From Adineta vaga (Eukaryota > Rotifera), in NCBI GenBank assembly GCA_021613535.1, contig CP075496.1, positions 11,532,001 through 11,596,000 on the forward strand: a stretch of 64,000 nt of DNA, in the 5' to 3' direction. The translations under genes and the position numbers were made by a program. The notes below the pieces were generated by a model that was given only the letters and a program-made list of their open reading frames with translations, did not search any database and was not told the DNA's origin. Positions 13,095 to 23,747 of the stretch are shown here, piece by piece (within the stretch, counting starts at the first letter, position 1; every line of letters starts with the position of its first letter).

Positions 13095-14267
13095 ATGGTT
13101 GCCAGTCTTCTCAATTCTGAAACTATCGACTCCACATCATCGTCAATACCAAAGACAATTGTCGATGATACATTTGATCCACATACAACAAAATGGTCTG
13201 ATGTAAATCTATTCAAATTTGGAGCTTTAATTGCTATTTCAACAACTGCTGAAAATGCCGTTTTCTATCCGTATGTGTATATATATATATATTTATTATT
13301 TAACTATTTCCTTTGATTTTGTAACATATTTTGAATAGATTGTATGTTTTGAAAACGCGTGAGCAAAGTGATCGACGTAATTTAACACTTTTACAATCAT
13401 TTCGCTATCATCTTCGTAGTAGTTTCTCGAAAACAACTACAGCAGGTAGTATTTCGTCATTATATCGAGGTTTTTGGTTTTCAAGTATTGCTGGTTTACC
13501 AGCTTATGGACTTTATCTCGGTGTTTATATCTCTACAAAAGATCGACTTAATGCTACTAATAGTACTTCAGCACGATTTTATGCACCATTTATTGCTGGT
13601 GCACTCGGTAATAAAGAATTTTTTCGTAGAATAATATCCTATATTTTCTTTCTGTTGAAATTATTTAGCTGATGCTGTTAGTGTGCTTTTTTATGTTCCT
13701 AGTGATGTTATTGTTCAACGTCTTCAAGTATCTGATAGTCCATATAAATCATCTTTCGATGCTATACGTAAAATTTACGTAAACGAAGGTATCAAAGGTT
13801 ATTATCGAGGACTTGGTGCAACATTCATGGTCAGCGCACTTGCTTCATCAATATGGTGGACAGCTTATGAAAACGTCAAATATCTTCTCTATCATCCATC
13901 AATATTACCTTATTTCACAGGAAGAAAACAATCAAATGATCAAACACATAGTGTAAATCGTCTTCCACAATTTACTGCTGGTTTCGTTGCTGGAACAATT
14001 ACATCAGCTTGTGTTAATCCACTTGATGTCGTCAAAACACGTATACAAACTCAACATATCTATACATCAAGCAAAACATCATCATCACCAGTAATGTACA
14101 AAAATACATTTCATGGTTTAGCATGTTTATGGCGTGAAGAAGGTGTACATGGATTATTTCGAGGTATATTACCCAAATTAATGTCTCGAGGACCATTATC
14201 AGCAGTTAGCGCAATTGTATTTGAACTGGTTCTTTATTATTCAAGAGATGATTTAACTAGGTTTTAG
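13095..14267 (+). CDS. Mitochondrial carrier family protein (SLC25A44-like)
   Basis: A six-helix solute carrier of the mitochondrial inner membrane. Three exons: 13095 to about 13270, about 13340-13605, and about 13669-14267. The three family signature motifs Px[DE]xx[KR] are recognisable: a degenerate YPLYVLKTREQ, then VPSDVIVQRLQ and NPLDVVKTRIQ. Each is followed by the expected YRGF/YRGLG/FRGILPK helix-matrix motif. About 350 residues in all, with an N-terminal hydrophilic extension of ~30 residues. The pattern (weak first signature with Leu in place of Asp, WW-T-AYE in the second repeat) is closest to the SLC25A44 group of branched-chain amino-acid carriers, but subfamily assignment by eye is tentative. 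Confidence 0.88.
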
Positions 14268-14661
14268 TTTAATTTTTTTGTGTTTTTTTTGTTACTATTC
14301 GTACAATTATCATAGAGAACAGAAATAAAGGTAAACTTTAGTTTTGTAATTTATTCAAAGATCTATATGATCTGACAAAAACAATCTCAATAAGATTCTC
14401 CTAATATCACGAAATTATATTAAAGATTAGTATCAATCAAGATGTCTTATCTAATCATGATCAACTCTCATTGATAAGCAGAATTCATTTCGTAGTTTTT
14501 GATTATTTATTTAGAAAAAAAAGCAAACATTTGTTCAATCTTATCTTACTTTTCATTAAAAGTACAACAAATATAGTAATGAAAAAATAACTTTAGGAAT
14601 TTAAATAATATTTTTGATTTGAAACTTGATTATAAACTAACAAAATATATCCAAACATGAT
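14268..14661. other. Convergent intergenic spacer
   Basis: Short AT-rich interval between the tail-to-tail carrier gene (plus) and transporter gene (minus). It holds both 3' ends; no other feature is visible. Confidence 0.6.
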
Positions 14662-16400
14662 TCAAATTGGTTGAATTCGTCGAGATTTATTTCTTGTCGT
14701 TGCTGGTAAAAGAATTGTTTCTGTTCCCACTGGTACTCGAATTGGCATATGGTCAGGTATTAAAATAGGTTTACATTCAGTGATACGATTATCACTTTCA
14801 TCTGGAATATTTTTAGTTACTACATATAAGAAACAATTTAAAATTAATGGAATAAATCCAAGACCAGCGGCTAAAAGTATTGTAAAATTTCTTGAATAAC
14901 TAACTGTTATTGAATATAAATAATTAAATAATGAATTACCAAATACATTTAAAATAGTATTGATTTCAGTAACGAATGTATAAGCATTATTGATTTCACT
15001 CGGTTCTAACCATTTAGATATTATCGAATATGTTAATGAGCCTTGATATGATGTAAATGGTGATATTAGTAAACCTGCATACAATTGCCAATTATAATAT
15101 GCATGTGATGTCCATAGTGCGGAGATTATAAAAAATATATGAGATATACAACAGATCGCAGCATCACTATAACGTGTGTAAGTAAACAATTTCATACCAA
15201 TAATACTACCAATACACCAAATAATCGATGATACTGTATTATAATAACCAATTTCTTTAGCTATAAAATAAAATATATTGAAATTAAATTCATACCATGT
15301 TTAAATGAATGTATTTTATAAATTTACCTGACCAACAAAATGGATAGTTGAGTTGAAACCATAGAAATGGTACACCAAATGCTAATGATGCGAGAATATG
15401 AAAAATAAATGCCAGAAGTGTAATAATTAAACTTAATGATCGTTTTCTTGAACGGTATGTATGACGTGGAGAAAAAACTGTACATATTTCCACTAGTTTG
15501 TTACATTTACTATCTGTCTTCTTATTATAATTATGTACATTTTCTGATGCAATAGGTGTGAATGTTTGTGATTTCATATGACGATAAACAATAATTATTG
15601 TCAATAATTGAAGAAATAATGCTGTCCAATAGAGATCAAGAAAACCACGATATTCAATCCAAAATCCAATGAGAAGCGAAGCTAAAGCACCGACTGCTGT
15701 ACATATAGCACCAATATGAAGAAATTTTGATGTTCTTTCTGATTCTTCAGTACTATCTGTAATAATTAAATTGAGAATAAAACCTGACACATTACCACCG
15801 CCAACTAAACTAGATACGAATGCAGCAATAAGCCACCAATAATCAGGTAGCTATTGAATAAAAGTAATATGAACCAATTCGATATGATTTTCTTTTCAAA
15901 ACTTACTCGATAATATATAATAAACAACCAAATAGCATATTGAAAAACATTTCCAAACATAGTAAGAATAAGCACAAATTTTCGACCTAATTGATGTGTA
16001 TATAATCCTAAGATATAAGTCATGACAATCGTTGGAATACTTGCTGCAACTGTTTGATAAAAAAATAGATTTGAAGATTGTTGTTGAGCCCATTGTTGAG
16101 CTGGTACTGAACTGGATTGATGTTTACATTGACCGAATTCATTGTTCGATGAAAATAATGTGGCAGTTGTACTCACCAATGATGATGTTTCAGTTGAACT
16201 ATATGTAGTCAAATAATAATTATAAATATATTGACCAATTGATGAAGCTAAATAATAATATAGTGTCTAAACAAAAAAGAAATTTATTACTATTCAATTG
16301 TAACAAAAATTGAAGGTAATATTACTTGTAGAGATAGAATAATTTCAATTAAATGTGAATGTAATAAACGGTGCAATGAGAAACGAAATGAAAAGCGCAT
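14662..16400 (-). CDS. MFS transporter, SLC46 (proton-coupled folate transporter)-like
   Basis: A multi-pass plasma-membrane transporter with about 12 predicted helices. Exons run from ATG 16400 (MRFSFRFSLHR) through about 16267-15906, 15851-15327, 15262 and finally 15195-14662. The region after helix 1 carries a Ser/Thr-rich, Cys-containing loop ending QQWAQQQSSNLFF, as in SLC46 proteins, and then IPTIVMTYILGLYTHQLGRK, an MFS motif-A-like loop. A second repeat begins near IITLLAFIFHILASLAFGVP. The protein ends RNKSRRIQPI. Length near 530 residues is slightly long for the family because of the central basic loop (SPRHTYRSRKRS). The substrate could be folate-like or other; SLC46 is known to be expanded in invertebrates. 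Confidence 0.78.
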
Positions 16401-16891
16401 AGTGATTTCGTTTTTATTCACTAATGGATAATATGAAATTGCTCGATGATTTCATAATACTATCACTCTAATTGTCGAAAATATCTATATATCACTTTCG
16501 TTCTCAATTAGAAACAAGTTGTATATCACAAAAAACGCTTCATATTTGCATGGACGGTATACACTGTATCAATTGATCACACAACTCTATCCTATACGCT
16601 GTCGCGTCACTCTCTCTGAAAGTAGTAAGGTAAAATAGGTATTGAATGAATATAGTTACATCATATTGATGCATCGAATCGTAATGCAGCAGTGGAAAAC
16701 TTGATAGATGGCGTACACATGTGTTTTAAAAAAATGTGGTTTTTATCAAAAATATAAACATACTTTATATATAAACTCAAATAAAGCATATCTATATGGA
16801 TTAGAATCAACGATCATTTATTCATCAAAACGAAAAAAAAGACACAACTACATTCTGAAACTCGATTGAAAAACTAAAACGACGGTGTTAT
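16401..16891. other. Intergenic spacer
   Basis: Separates the SLC46-like gene start from the O-methyltransferase stop, both on the minus strand. AT-rich, no coding sequence seen. Confidence 0.5.
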
Positions 16892-17695
16892 TTATTTCTT
16901 TCGTACAAATGTTGTACCATCTCCTAAACGTAATTGACAAACATCTACTGTTTGATCTAGTTTAATTTTATCATTCAATTGACGAATAGTAACTGTATTG
17001 ATATCATTTTTCGTTGGGTCTGCAACGAAACCAGTATAAATTGTATTGTCAATGGCCATTAAACCATTTGGACGTAATAAACGAAGACATAAATCATAAT
17101 AGTTAACATAATTGGGCTAGAAAAAATAAATGACATCATAAATGAGTTTTCATTCAATAGAAATTCATCAAACTGAACAAACCTTATCGCCATCAATGAA
17201 AATAAAATCGAAACTATTTTCTCCATATTTTTCTAATAAATCATTCAATGAATCAATGGCTGGTTTAATACGTAAATCTAATTTCTTGGCAACACCAGCT
17301 TTTTCCCATATATCACGTCGAACATATTTATCATCAATATCTAATGTAACTACAAGTCCATCATCAGGAACAGCTAATGCCATACTCATAGATGTATAAC
17401 CAGAAAGTGTACCAACCTCAATACAACGTTTGTAATGGCCAATTCGAATCAACATTTGAAAGAATTGTGCTGCATCAGCTGAACCGATCATCAGTGCGAA
17501 TTTTTCTAGAATAAGAAAATTCATTCAAGGGAAATAATTTTTCATTGAATGTAGATATAAAATCTTACCTGGTAATGATCTTGTATACTCAATTAATTCA
17601 TTCTGTGCAGTTGTTGGTCGAAAAGTATGATCCATAATATAATGATCAATTGGATCATGGGATAATTGAGCTTTAATATCTATTAAATTTGTCAT
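16892..17695 (-). CDS. mysB: O-methyltransferase of the mycosporine pathway (MysB-like)
   Basis: A predicted SAM- and divalent-cation-dependent O-methyltransferase of the caffeoyl-CoA type (Methyltransf_3), 224 residues in three exons: 17695-17569, 17505-17183 and 17116-16892; exon lengths 127+323+225 sum to an intact frame. The SAM motif I is CIEVGTLSGYTSMSMALAVP. Metal-binding acidic residues appear in FDFIFIDGDK and in MAIDNTIYTG. In the mycosporine pathway this family methylates 2-demethyl-4-deoxygadusol to 4-deoxygadusol. The assignment rests on family plus its two neighbours; alone it could be any catechol-type methyltransferase. It lies 309 bp downstream of, and on the same strand as, the cyclase gene. 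A strong polypyrimidine acceptor (ctttcttttcag, near 17780) in its 5'UTR could be a cis or trans splice site. It lacks the N-terminal extension that I recall for cyanobacterial MysB. Confidence 0.87.
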
Positions 17696-18004
17696 TCTGT
17701 ATATTACTCTTTTTTTCTTATCTAGAAGATTATAAACAAAGAGATTTGAATATGATTTTACTTTCGCTTTTTTATTACTGAAAAGAAAGAAAAAAGTATT
17801 TATCAGATAGAACCACTAAAAGAACACAAAAAGCAATAATAATAACTAAGCATGAATAACGAATTCAATCGTTTTTCTTTTGAACAAAGGAAAGAAAAAT
17901 TCTCATTTCGGAAGTATAAAAAAATGCAAAGAAAAAACATCGAACCTGTCGTATTTAACATGATGTCTTTAGTGTTTATTCCATTGCCATGAGAATATAA
18001 GCAT

Positions 18005-19429
18005 TTACATCACTGCTGAACAATAAGTTTTGTCTGCTGCATTTAAATTCATTCCGATTGAAGAAGCTAATGTTGATGAAACGGCATCAACAAGTAATTC
18101 ACCATTTAATGCTTTTGTTAATACTACATCATCACCATCTGTTGTTTCCATATAATCACTTTGATCAACATATGCATCAACACCATCACCAGCACGTGGA
18201 TAACTTTTAACAAGTTGCTTATGTTCTTTTAAAATTTGTTCAAGTTCTTCATATGTTAAATCATTTACGAATATACAATTGCCAATTGGTTTAGGCATAG
18301 CTGCACGTTGATGACCATCACGTGTTAACATAATTGATTTAGTTGCTTTCCAAATTAATTCAATTGTGAACAATTCATGATCAAGTGTAAGACCAACACG
18401 TGACATTAAACCAAGAATACGATCACGTTCTTCCATTGTTATCAATCCACGTTTCCATGCTATTGTTGTAGAAAATGCCATATCAATGTTAATAGCATGA
18501 CCATGACGAAGTGGAATTGGTGGTGTAAGTTCAAGTGTTGGTGACCATGTATGTCCAAAAGCAATCACACGATCGAGCATAATTTCATGAAGATTTGGTA
18601 CTCTATTCGAGAAGAAAGAAATCAATTAAATTTTGAATAATTTATTGAATAAATATAAATCTTACTCGAGTTCAAGCATTTTCTTAATACCAATATAATT
18701 GATTTGTTTGGCAGCATTTCGAACTTCTTCAGGTGCACCATCTAAGTAACCGAAATGAGTTGAAATCAATTGTTCACCATATTTATCAAGTAGATCAAAA
18801 ACGGTCTTTTCTGCTACTGTTGAAATTTTCACTAGTTCAGCAAAACCATTGCGAATATGTCCTTGTGATAAAGTTTTCAAAAATGAAAAATCAAGAAACG
18901 TCATTAATGGAGCATGGTAAGCACCGAGTCGATTTTTAAGTTTGCCATGATTAAGACCAACTTTAATTGAAACACTTGCATCAATTAAACCAATTAATGT
19001 CGTTGGTATACGAATGAAATTTGATGTACGTCGATACGATGCACATGCATAACCGGCAACATCTGTTAAAACACCACCACCAATGACTAAAACAGGTTCT
19101 TTACGAACAAGACCATATTCAGCAAATGTATCCAAAATTTCCATTTTTGTCTTCATTGTTTTACGTAATTCACCACTTCGAATAACTTTTGTCGTACACT
19201 TGATATTATGTTCAGCAAAATATTTTTCCATTACTTGTCCATATACTTTATGAACATTATCATCAATAATAACTAAACATCGACCCCAGGCATGATAACA
19301 TTCAGCTAAATCAGGATGTTTTGGATCGAAGATATTATCAACAAAACGAAAATCATAGGTAATTCTCTCATAACCTTCAATGTGAAATCCATTTGTTGTT
19401 GGTGTTACGATTGCTGACATATCCGACAT
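18005..19429 (-). CDS. mysA: Desmethyl-4-deoxygadusol synthase, sugar-phosphate cyclase (MysA-like)
   Basis: A predicted NAD- and metal-dependent cyclase of the dehydroquinate synthase fold. It would act on sedoheptulose 7-phosphate to give 2-demethyl-4-deoxygadusol, the first mycosporine step. Two exons, 19429-18666 and 18602-18005, give 453 residues with the splice falling in LELEVPNLHE. The NAD site is [20 protein letters not shown] (GGG at 117-119), followed by [12 protein letters not shown] and [10 protein letters not shown]. Metal ligands are Glu198 (NGFAELVK), His272 ([11 protein letters not shown]) and His288 ([13 protein letters not shown]). The [10 protein letters not shown] form separates it from true dehydroquinate synthases (GHTFGH). 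The N-terminal [17 protein letters not shown] and C-terminal [11 protein letters not shown] and YPRAGDGVD match cyanobacterial MysA layout. The alternative, 2-epi-5-epi-valiolone synthase, is less likely given the MysB- and MysC-like neighbours. A 5'UTR intron probably ends at about 19450. Confidence 0.93.
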
Positions 19430-20616
19430 GATGTTTGAAGAATATAATAAGATCTTGAAATAGAAAAAAAGATTTAAATTCAAAAGAAACTAAAGCATTA
19501 TATACATACTGAATATAATAGAAAAGAATCGTTGATTAATGTAATTACTTTACTAAAATGCACTGAGTTAGACTTTTTTTTATAGTGATTTACTTTGATG
19601 AAATCGTGATTCTTATATACCATCAGAATAGACTGTTTCTATGGATAAATTTCTCTACTTATTGCCCTTCTTTCGTATGCTATCCAGGGTAATCTCACAA
19701 GAGAGAGACTATGGTGTTATATAATATAAAAAAACAACAGACACTACGATATTCTTACATAGTAATAAAAAAAAATAGTTAAACGAATCATACACGTGAC
19801 AGACAAATATTAAATACTTGAAGAACATTTCTTTCCCTTCTTCTCGCTTCTCATCTGTTTGATTAAAAGAACAAAAATGTAAAGGGTTTATGAGTAAATG
19901 ATATTTTTAGTGTACATATCATCATGTAACATGAAAAGTAATAAAGTCTATTACACCCATATTAAAAGATGCTTTCAGATCAGTTTTTTCAATCAAATAT
20001 TCAAAATTTCATAGTCATCCGTTCTCATATTGATTTTGGTAATTCGTACTATCTCCCCTGTCTTATATAATCGAATATTTGTACGTGTCACGTGACGTCT
20101 GTAGATCAGATAATCAAATAAAACACGCACACATGGTTTCTTTCTTTCTACGGCCGACCACGAAACACACTTAGAAAAATCTATTTAAAAGGTAAAAAAC
20201 ACAAACTGTCTTCGGTTTATTCAGTATGAAATGTGTTTCTCTTCTTTTATTCTTCGTAGTTAAATTAACACGAAAATCTTTGCAAGCTGCGAAAAATTTG
20301 TTAAAATACGTGCTGTGAAAGGAATAACCTGGGCGTTTAAGTAGAAATATATTGCACAATACATTTTATGATGCGTTAGATAATAAGCGAACTGATTGAA
20401 ACCAAGGTCAGTATTTAGAAACTACGCCGTTTCTTTTTTTGAAATGTGTACTGAGAGTACGATTTTGATGCTTATTTTAGAAAAATTATTTTTGGAATGT
20501 CAATTTTCAGAAAAAGAAAACAGAAAAATGTTGAATCAGTCCATGAAGGTACTAATTTCGTATATCTTTATATTCCATAACGAAAACTAATATTGATAAT
20601 TGTTTCGATCATAGAG
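19430..20616. promoter_or_regulatory. Divergent intergenic region between MysA-like and MysC-like genes
   Basis: About 1.2 kb between two head-to-head genes of the same predicted pathway. It contains both 5'UTRs, and an upstream exon for the ATP-grasp gene probably ends near 20547 (gtactaa donor) with the acceptor at about 20614-20616. A CACGTGAC palindromic core (GTCACGTGAC) lies near 20087-20096, an E-box-like site. A bidirectional control region is an inference. Confidence 0.45.
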
Positions 20617-22170
20617 ATGCTGAACTTAAATCCAAAAGCTATTGAATCATTTGATGCAGCAAAACATCGACAACGATCTATAGATAGTTTTGAACAAACA
20701 TGGCCTTGGTATCGTCATTTAGTTAAATCAATTTCTCATACAATAAATATACCATCGGATACATTGAATAATTATGTGCGAACAATTGGTTTTCTTCTTT
20801 TACTTGGTTTTCTCTTTCCATTCAATTTATTAATTACAATAATAACATTATTTTCTTCAAAATTGAATCATCTTTTTAAACAAAATGACGCAGAATCAAA
20901 ATTTGAATCTAAATCTACACGTAAACGAATTCTTATTTCAGGTGGAATGATGACCAAAGCACTTGTATTATGTCGTGGATTTCATCAAGCTGGCCATCAG
21001 ATTATTCTTGTTGATGAAGCAACCAATTGGTTGACAGGTCATCGTTGGTCGAAATCTGTTGAACGATTCTATGTTGTTCCATCACCTGAAAAAGATCCCG
21101 AAGCATACATTCAATCACTTGTCGATATTGTTCAAAAAGAGAAAATTGATATGTTCGTACCAGTAACTGGTCCTTATCATGCTCATATCGATGCACAAGT
21201 AATTATATATATATATATATATTATTTGATAAGATTATGAAAATGATTTATTTTATTATAGGTAAAAGCTGTTTTACTTCAATATAATTGTTCGACATTT
21301 CATATGAATAGTGATGAAATTGCTCTTGTTGATAATAAGTATTCATTTACGAATAGAGCTCGTTCATTAGATTTACCTGTTCCAAAATCATTCTATATTA
21401 CATCACGACGTCAATTACTTGATTTTAATTTTGAACAAGAAACTCGTCCATATATTTGTAAAAGTATTATGTATGATTGGCTTGATCGAGGAGCAATGAT
21501 AACATTACCACGACCAACACAAGCCGAAATGATTGAATATGTTAATCGTTTACCTATCAATGAAGAATGTCCATATATTCTACAAGAATTTATTCAAGGT
21601 GATGAATATTGTACACATGGTACATGTTTAAATGGCGAATTAACATTATTTACTTGCTGCCATTCATCATCATGGCAATTAACTTATAAACATATCGATC
21701 ATCCATCAATTGAACAATGGTGTAGAAAATATGTTCGAGAAATGAAATTAACTGGTCATGCATCATTTGATTTTATTGTCAGTTCCGATGATGGTAAAGC
21801 ATATGGAATTGAATGTAATCCACGTGTTCATTCAGCGATTACAGCATTTTATAATCATCCAAATCTTGCTGATGCTTATTTACCATCTCTTCATTCTAGA
21901 ATTATGATTCCGTTATCAACAGCTCGTGAAACGTATTGGTTAACACATGAATTATGGCGAATCATACGACATATTCAATCAATGGATAAAGTTTGGGAAT
22001 CTCTACGACGAATATTTACTGGTAGAGAAGCAATATGGTCATTTGATGATCCATTACCATTTTTATTACATTATCATGTTCATATTGTTTATCTTTTGTT
22101 GGATAATCTTCGACCAAGTCGTATACGATTTTTTCATAAAATTGATTGTTGTCTCGGTGAACTCGCATAA
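20617..22170 (+). CDS. mysC: ATP-grasp ligase forming mycosporine-glycine (MysC-like)
   Basis: A predicted ATP-dependent ligase joining glycine to 4-deoxygadusol to give mycosporine-glycine. Two exons, 20617-21198 and 21262-22170, encode 496 residues. The N-terminus (1-55) is hydrophilic and followed by a hydrophobic helix at about 57-79, as in cyanobacterial MysC, then a pre-ATP-grasp domain opening ILISGGMMTKALVLCRGFHQ. ATP-grasp landmarks include Lys261 (YICKSIMYD), YILQEFIQGDEYCTHGT, and Glu378/Asn380 in YGIECNPRVHSAIT, the Mg-binding pair. The C-terminal DDPLPFLLHYH and the tail ending CCLGELA also match MysC layout. Translation from the ATG at 20617 (MLNLNPK) is preferred; a TTG start 24 nt upstream would read through the intron acceptor. 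An upstream exon could add a short in-frame N-terminus (MLNQSMK) if the acceptor used is atagag. It is divergent from the cyclase gene. Confidence 0.93.
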
Positions 22171-22398
22171 TTTCAGTTATTTTTTTCTCTTCATTTTATG
22201 TTGTTATTACTATTGCTATTATTATTTTTGATATAAAAATAAAAATAACATTTCAGTATTAAGATATCAATTTCAAGAAGTAATCAGAAATAGGATACTA
22301 ATATCACAATAGGAAAATATTGACTCATGTCCTTGAATATTCAAATATAAAAAGCTTGATACAAAAATGTTGGATATGCGCTTTTTCTATTGACGAAT

Positions 22399-23329
22399 AT
22401 GAAGACATTTATTGCTACCGTTCTTGTTGTTTTAATTCAACAACATATCCAAATAGCTTTTGCAGGTATGAATTAAGAACATCTTCTTTCTGTTTTAGTT
22501 ATTTAGGACTTTTTTAGTTCAATGTGATGCAACAAATCCATGTAATCTAGTACCGGGTAGTTTCGATGAAAGAAATGGTTATTGTTGTTATGGTGTTCCA
22601 CCCAATTATAATGATGTCGTATGTACATGTCCAAATAATGCAGCTGTTCTCAATGGACCTTGTCGTAAGAATTGAACAATTGGAATTGAAAAACATCATA
22701 TTTTTCTTCATGTAATTTTATTGAATATAGGCACGGCTGTAACACCAAATCAGGGAGTTTGCAATCGAACATGCGTTAACGGTGGTGTCTGCAATGTTGT
22801 CAATGGTCAACAAGTTTGTTGGTGTACACTAGGTTATTCAGGTTCATACTGTGAACTTCAAGGTTTGTGATGATCAATCTTCGTTGTTCTATCATCTTTC
22901 TGTATGATATTTGTTAGGTATTGCAACTCGTTGTCATGCTGGATTATGTCAAGTTGGAACTTGTGTTGAACAAACCATAGGAGCAAGTGTACATGCTTAT
23001 TGTCATTGTAACCCTGGCTGGACAGGACAAACATGCAATCAATGTTCGTATTTTCTTAAGATATTTTCAACTTCCTACTTCATATTTTTATCATCTTTTT
23101 CAGGCTATTTTACATGCACACATGCAGGTGCATTTCCTGATACAGCTCATTGCGCCATTGGTCGATATTTCTATTGTGAAACTGCAACTAGTGGTAGGAT
23201 TATTTTCAATTGAAATTCTTCATAACTGATGATTTCATTGGTATTTTAGCACCTATCAGTGCCATGTGTCAAGATGGTCAAAGATTTAATCGTTTAACAA
23301 ACAGATGTGATGCATCAGCAACTTGCTAA
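22399..23329 (+). CDS. Secreted EGF-like and chitin-binding (CBM14) protein
   Basis: Six exons: 22399-22465, 22518-22664, 22731-22862, 22918-23043, 23104-23193 and 23250-23329, all joined in frame, about 213 residues. The signal peptide is MKTFIATVLVVLIQQHIQIA. A Cys-rich module follows, then an EGF-like module (CNRTCVNGGVCNVV...CWCTLGYSGSYC) and a second EGF-like unit ending CHCNPGWTGQTCNQC. The last two exons encode a six-cysteine segment, CTHAGAFPDTAHCAIGRYFY through CDASATC, with the spacing and aromatic residues of a type-2 chitin-binding (peritrophin-A) domain. A role in the cuticle, gut lining or mucus is likely. The exon 4 donor must be gttcgt at 23044 to keep frame. It starts about 230 bp after the ATP-grasp gene on the same strand. 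Confidence 0.82.
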
Positions 23330-23747
23330 TACATATAATAATCAAATACTCCAATAAAAGAACAACAATAATATTTGAATTTACTTTTTATTTCTTCCAT
23401 ACATATATCAAATAAAAGTTTTTCAAATAAATAATTCATTTTTTGCAAAAAATATTTGATAAAAATAGTATTACTCGAATATATATTTGCTTCTTTCTTT
23501 GTGAATAAGTCACCTTGATAAGAAAATATTTTCATATTATTACAATGAAATTTAAACCCTTGAACCGGCTGGTATTTATTTAAACTAAAACTAAATATTT
23601 ACGAAAACGAAAACATATACTGCTCAAATGTTTTAGCTGTACAGTAGGAAAACAAGAAAAAGAAAATGAAAAATATTACTTTAACACAATCAATTGGGTA
23701 CAATTAAACAAAGAAATATTACAAAAAAAGTCAACATCTATAATTAT
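23330..23747. other. Convergent intergenic spacer
   Basis: AT-rich spacer between tail-to-tail genes; AATAAA-like signals for both, nothing else seen. Confidence 0.5.

Noticed and set aside
18005-19429. Reading the cyclase as 2-epi-5-epi-valiolone synthase (gadusol pathway) or dehydroquinate synthase
   Set aside because: The [10 protein letters not shown] motif argues against dehydroquinate synthase, and the neighbours are MysB- and MysC-like rather than the fused methyltransferase-oxidoreductase of gadusol synthesis. A tree would settle the point.
20593-20616. Upstream TTG start for the ATP-grasp gene
   Set aside because: The stretch contains a splice acceptor (atcatag) and is more likely intron or 5'UTR; the ATG at 20617 has good continuity.
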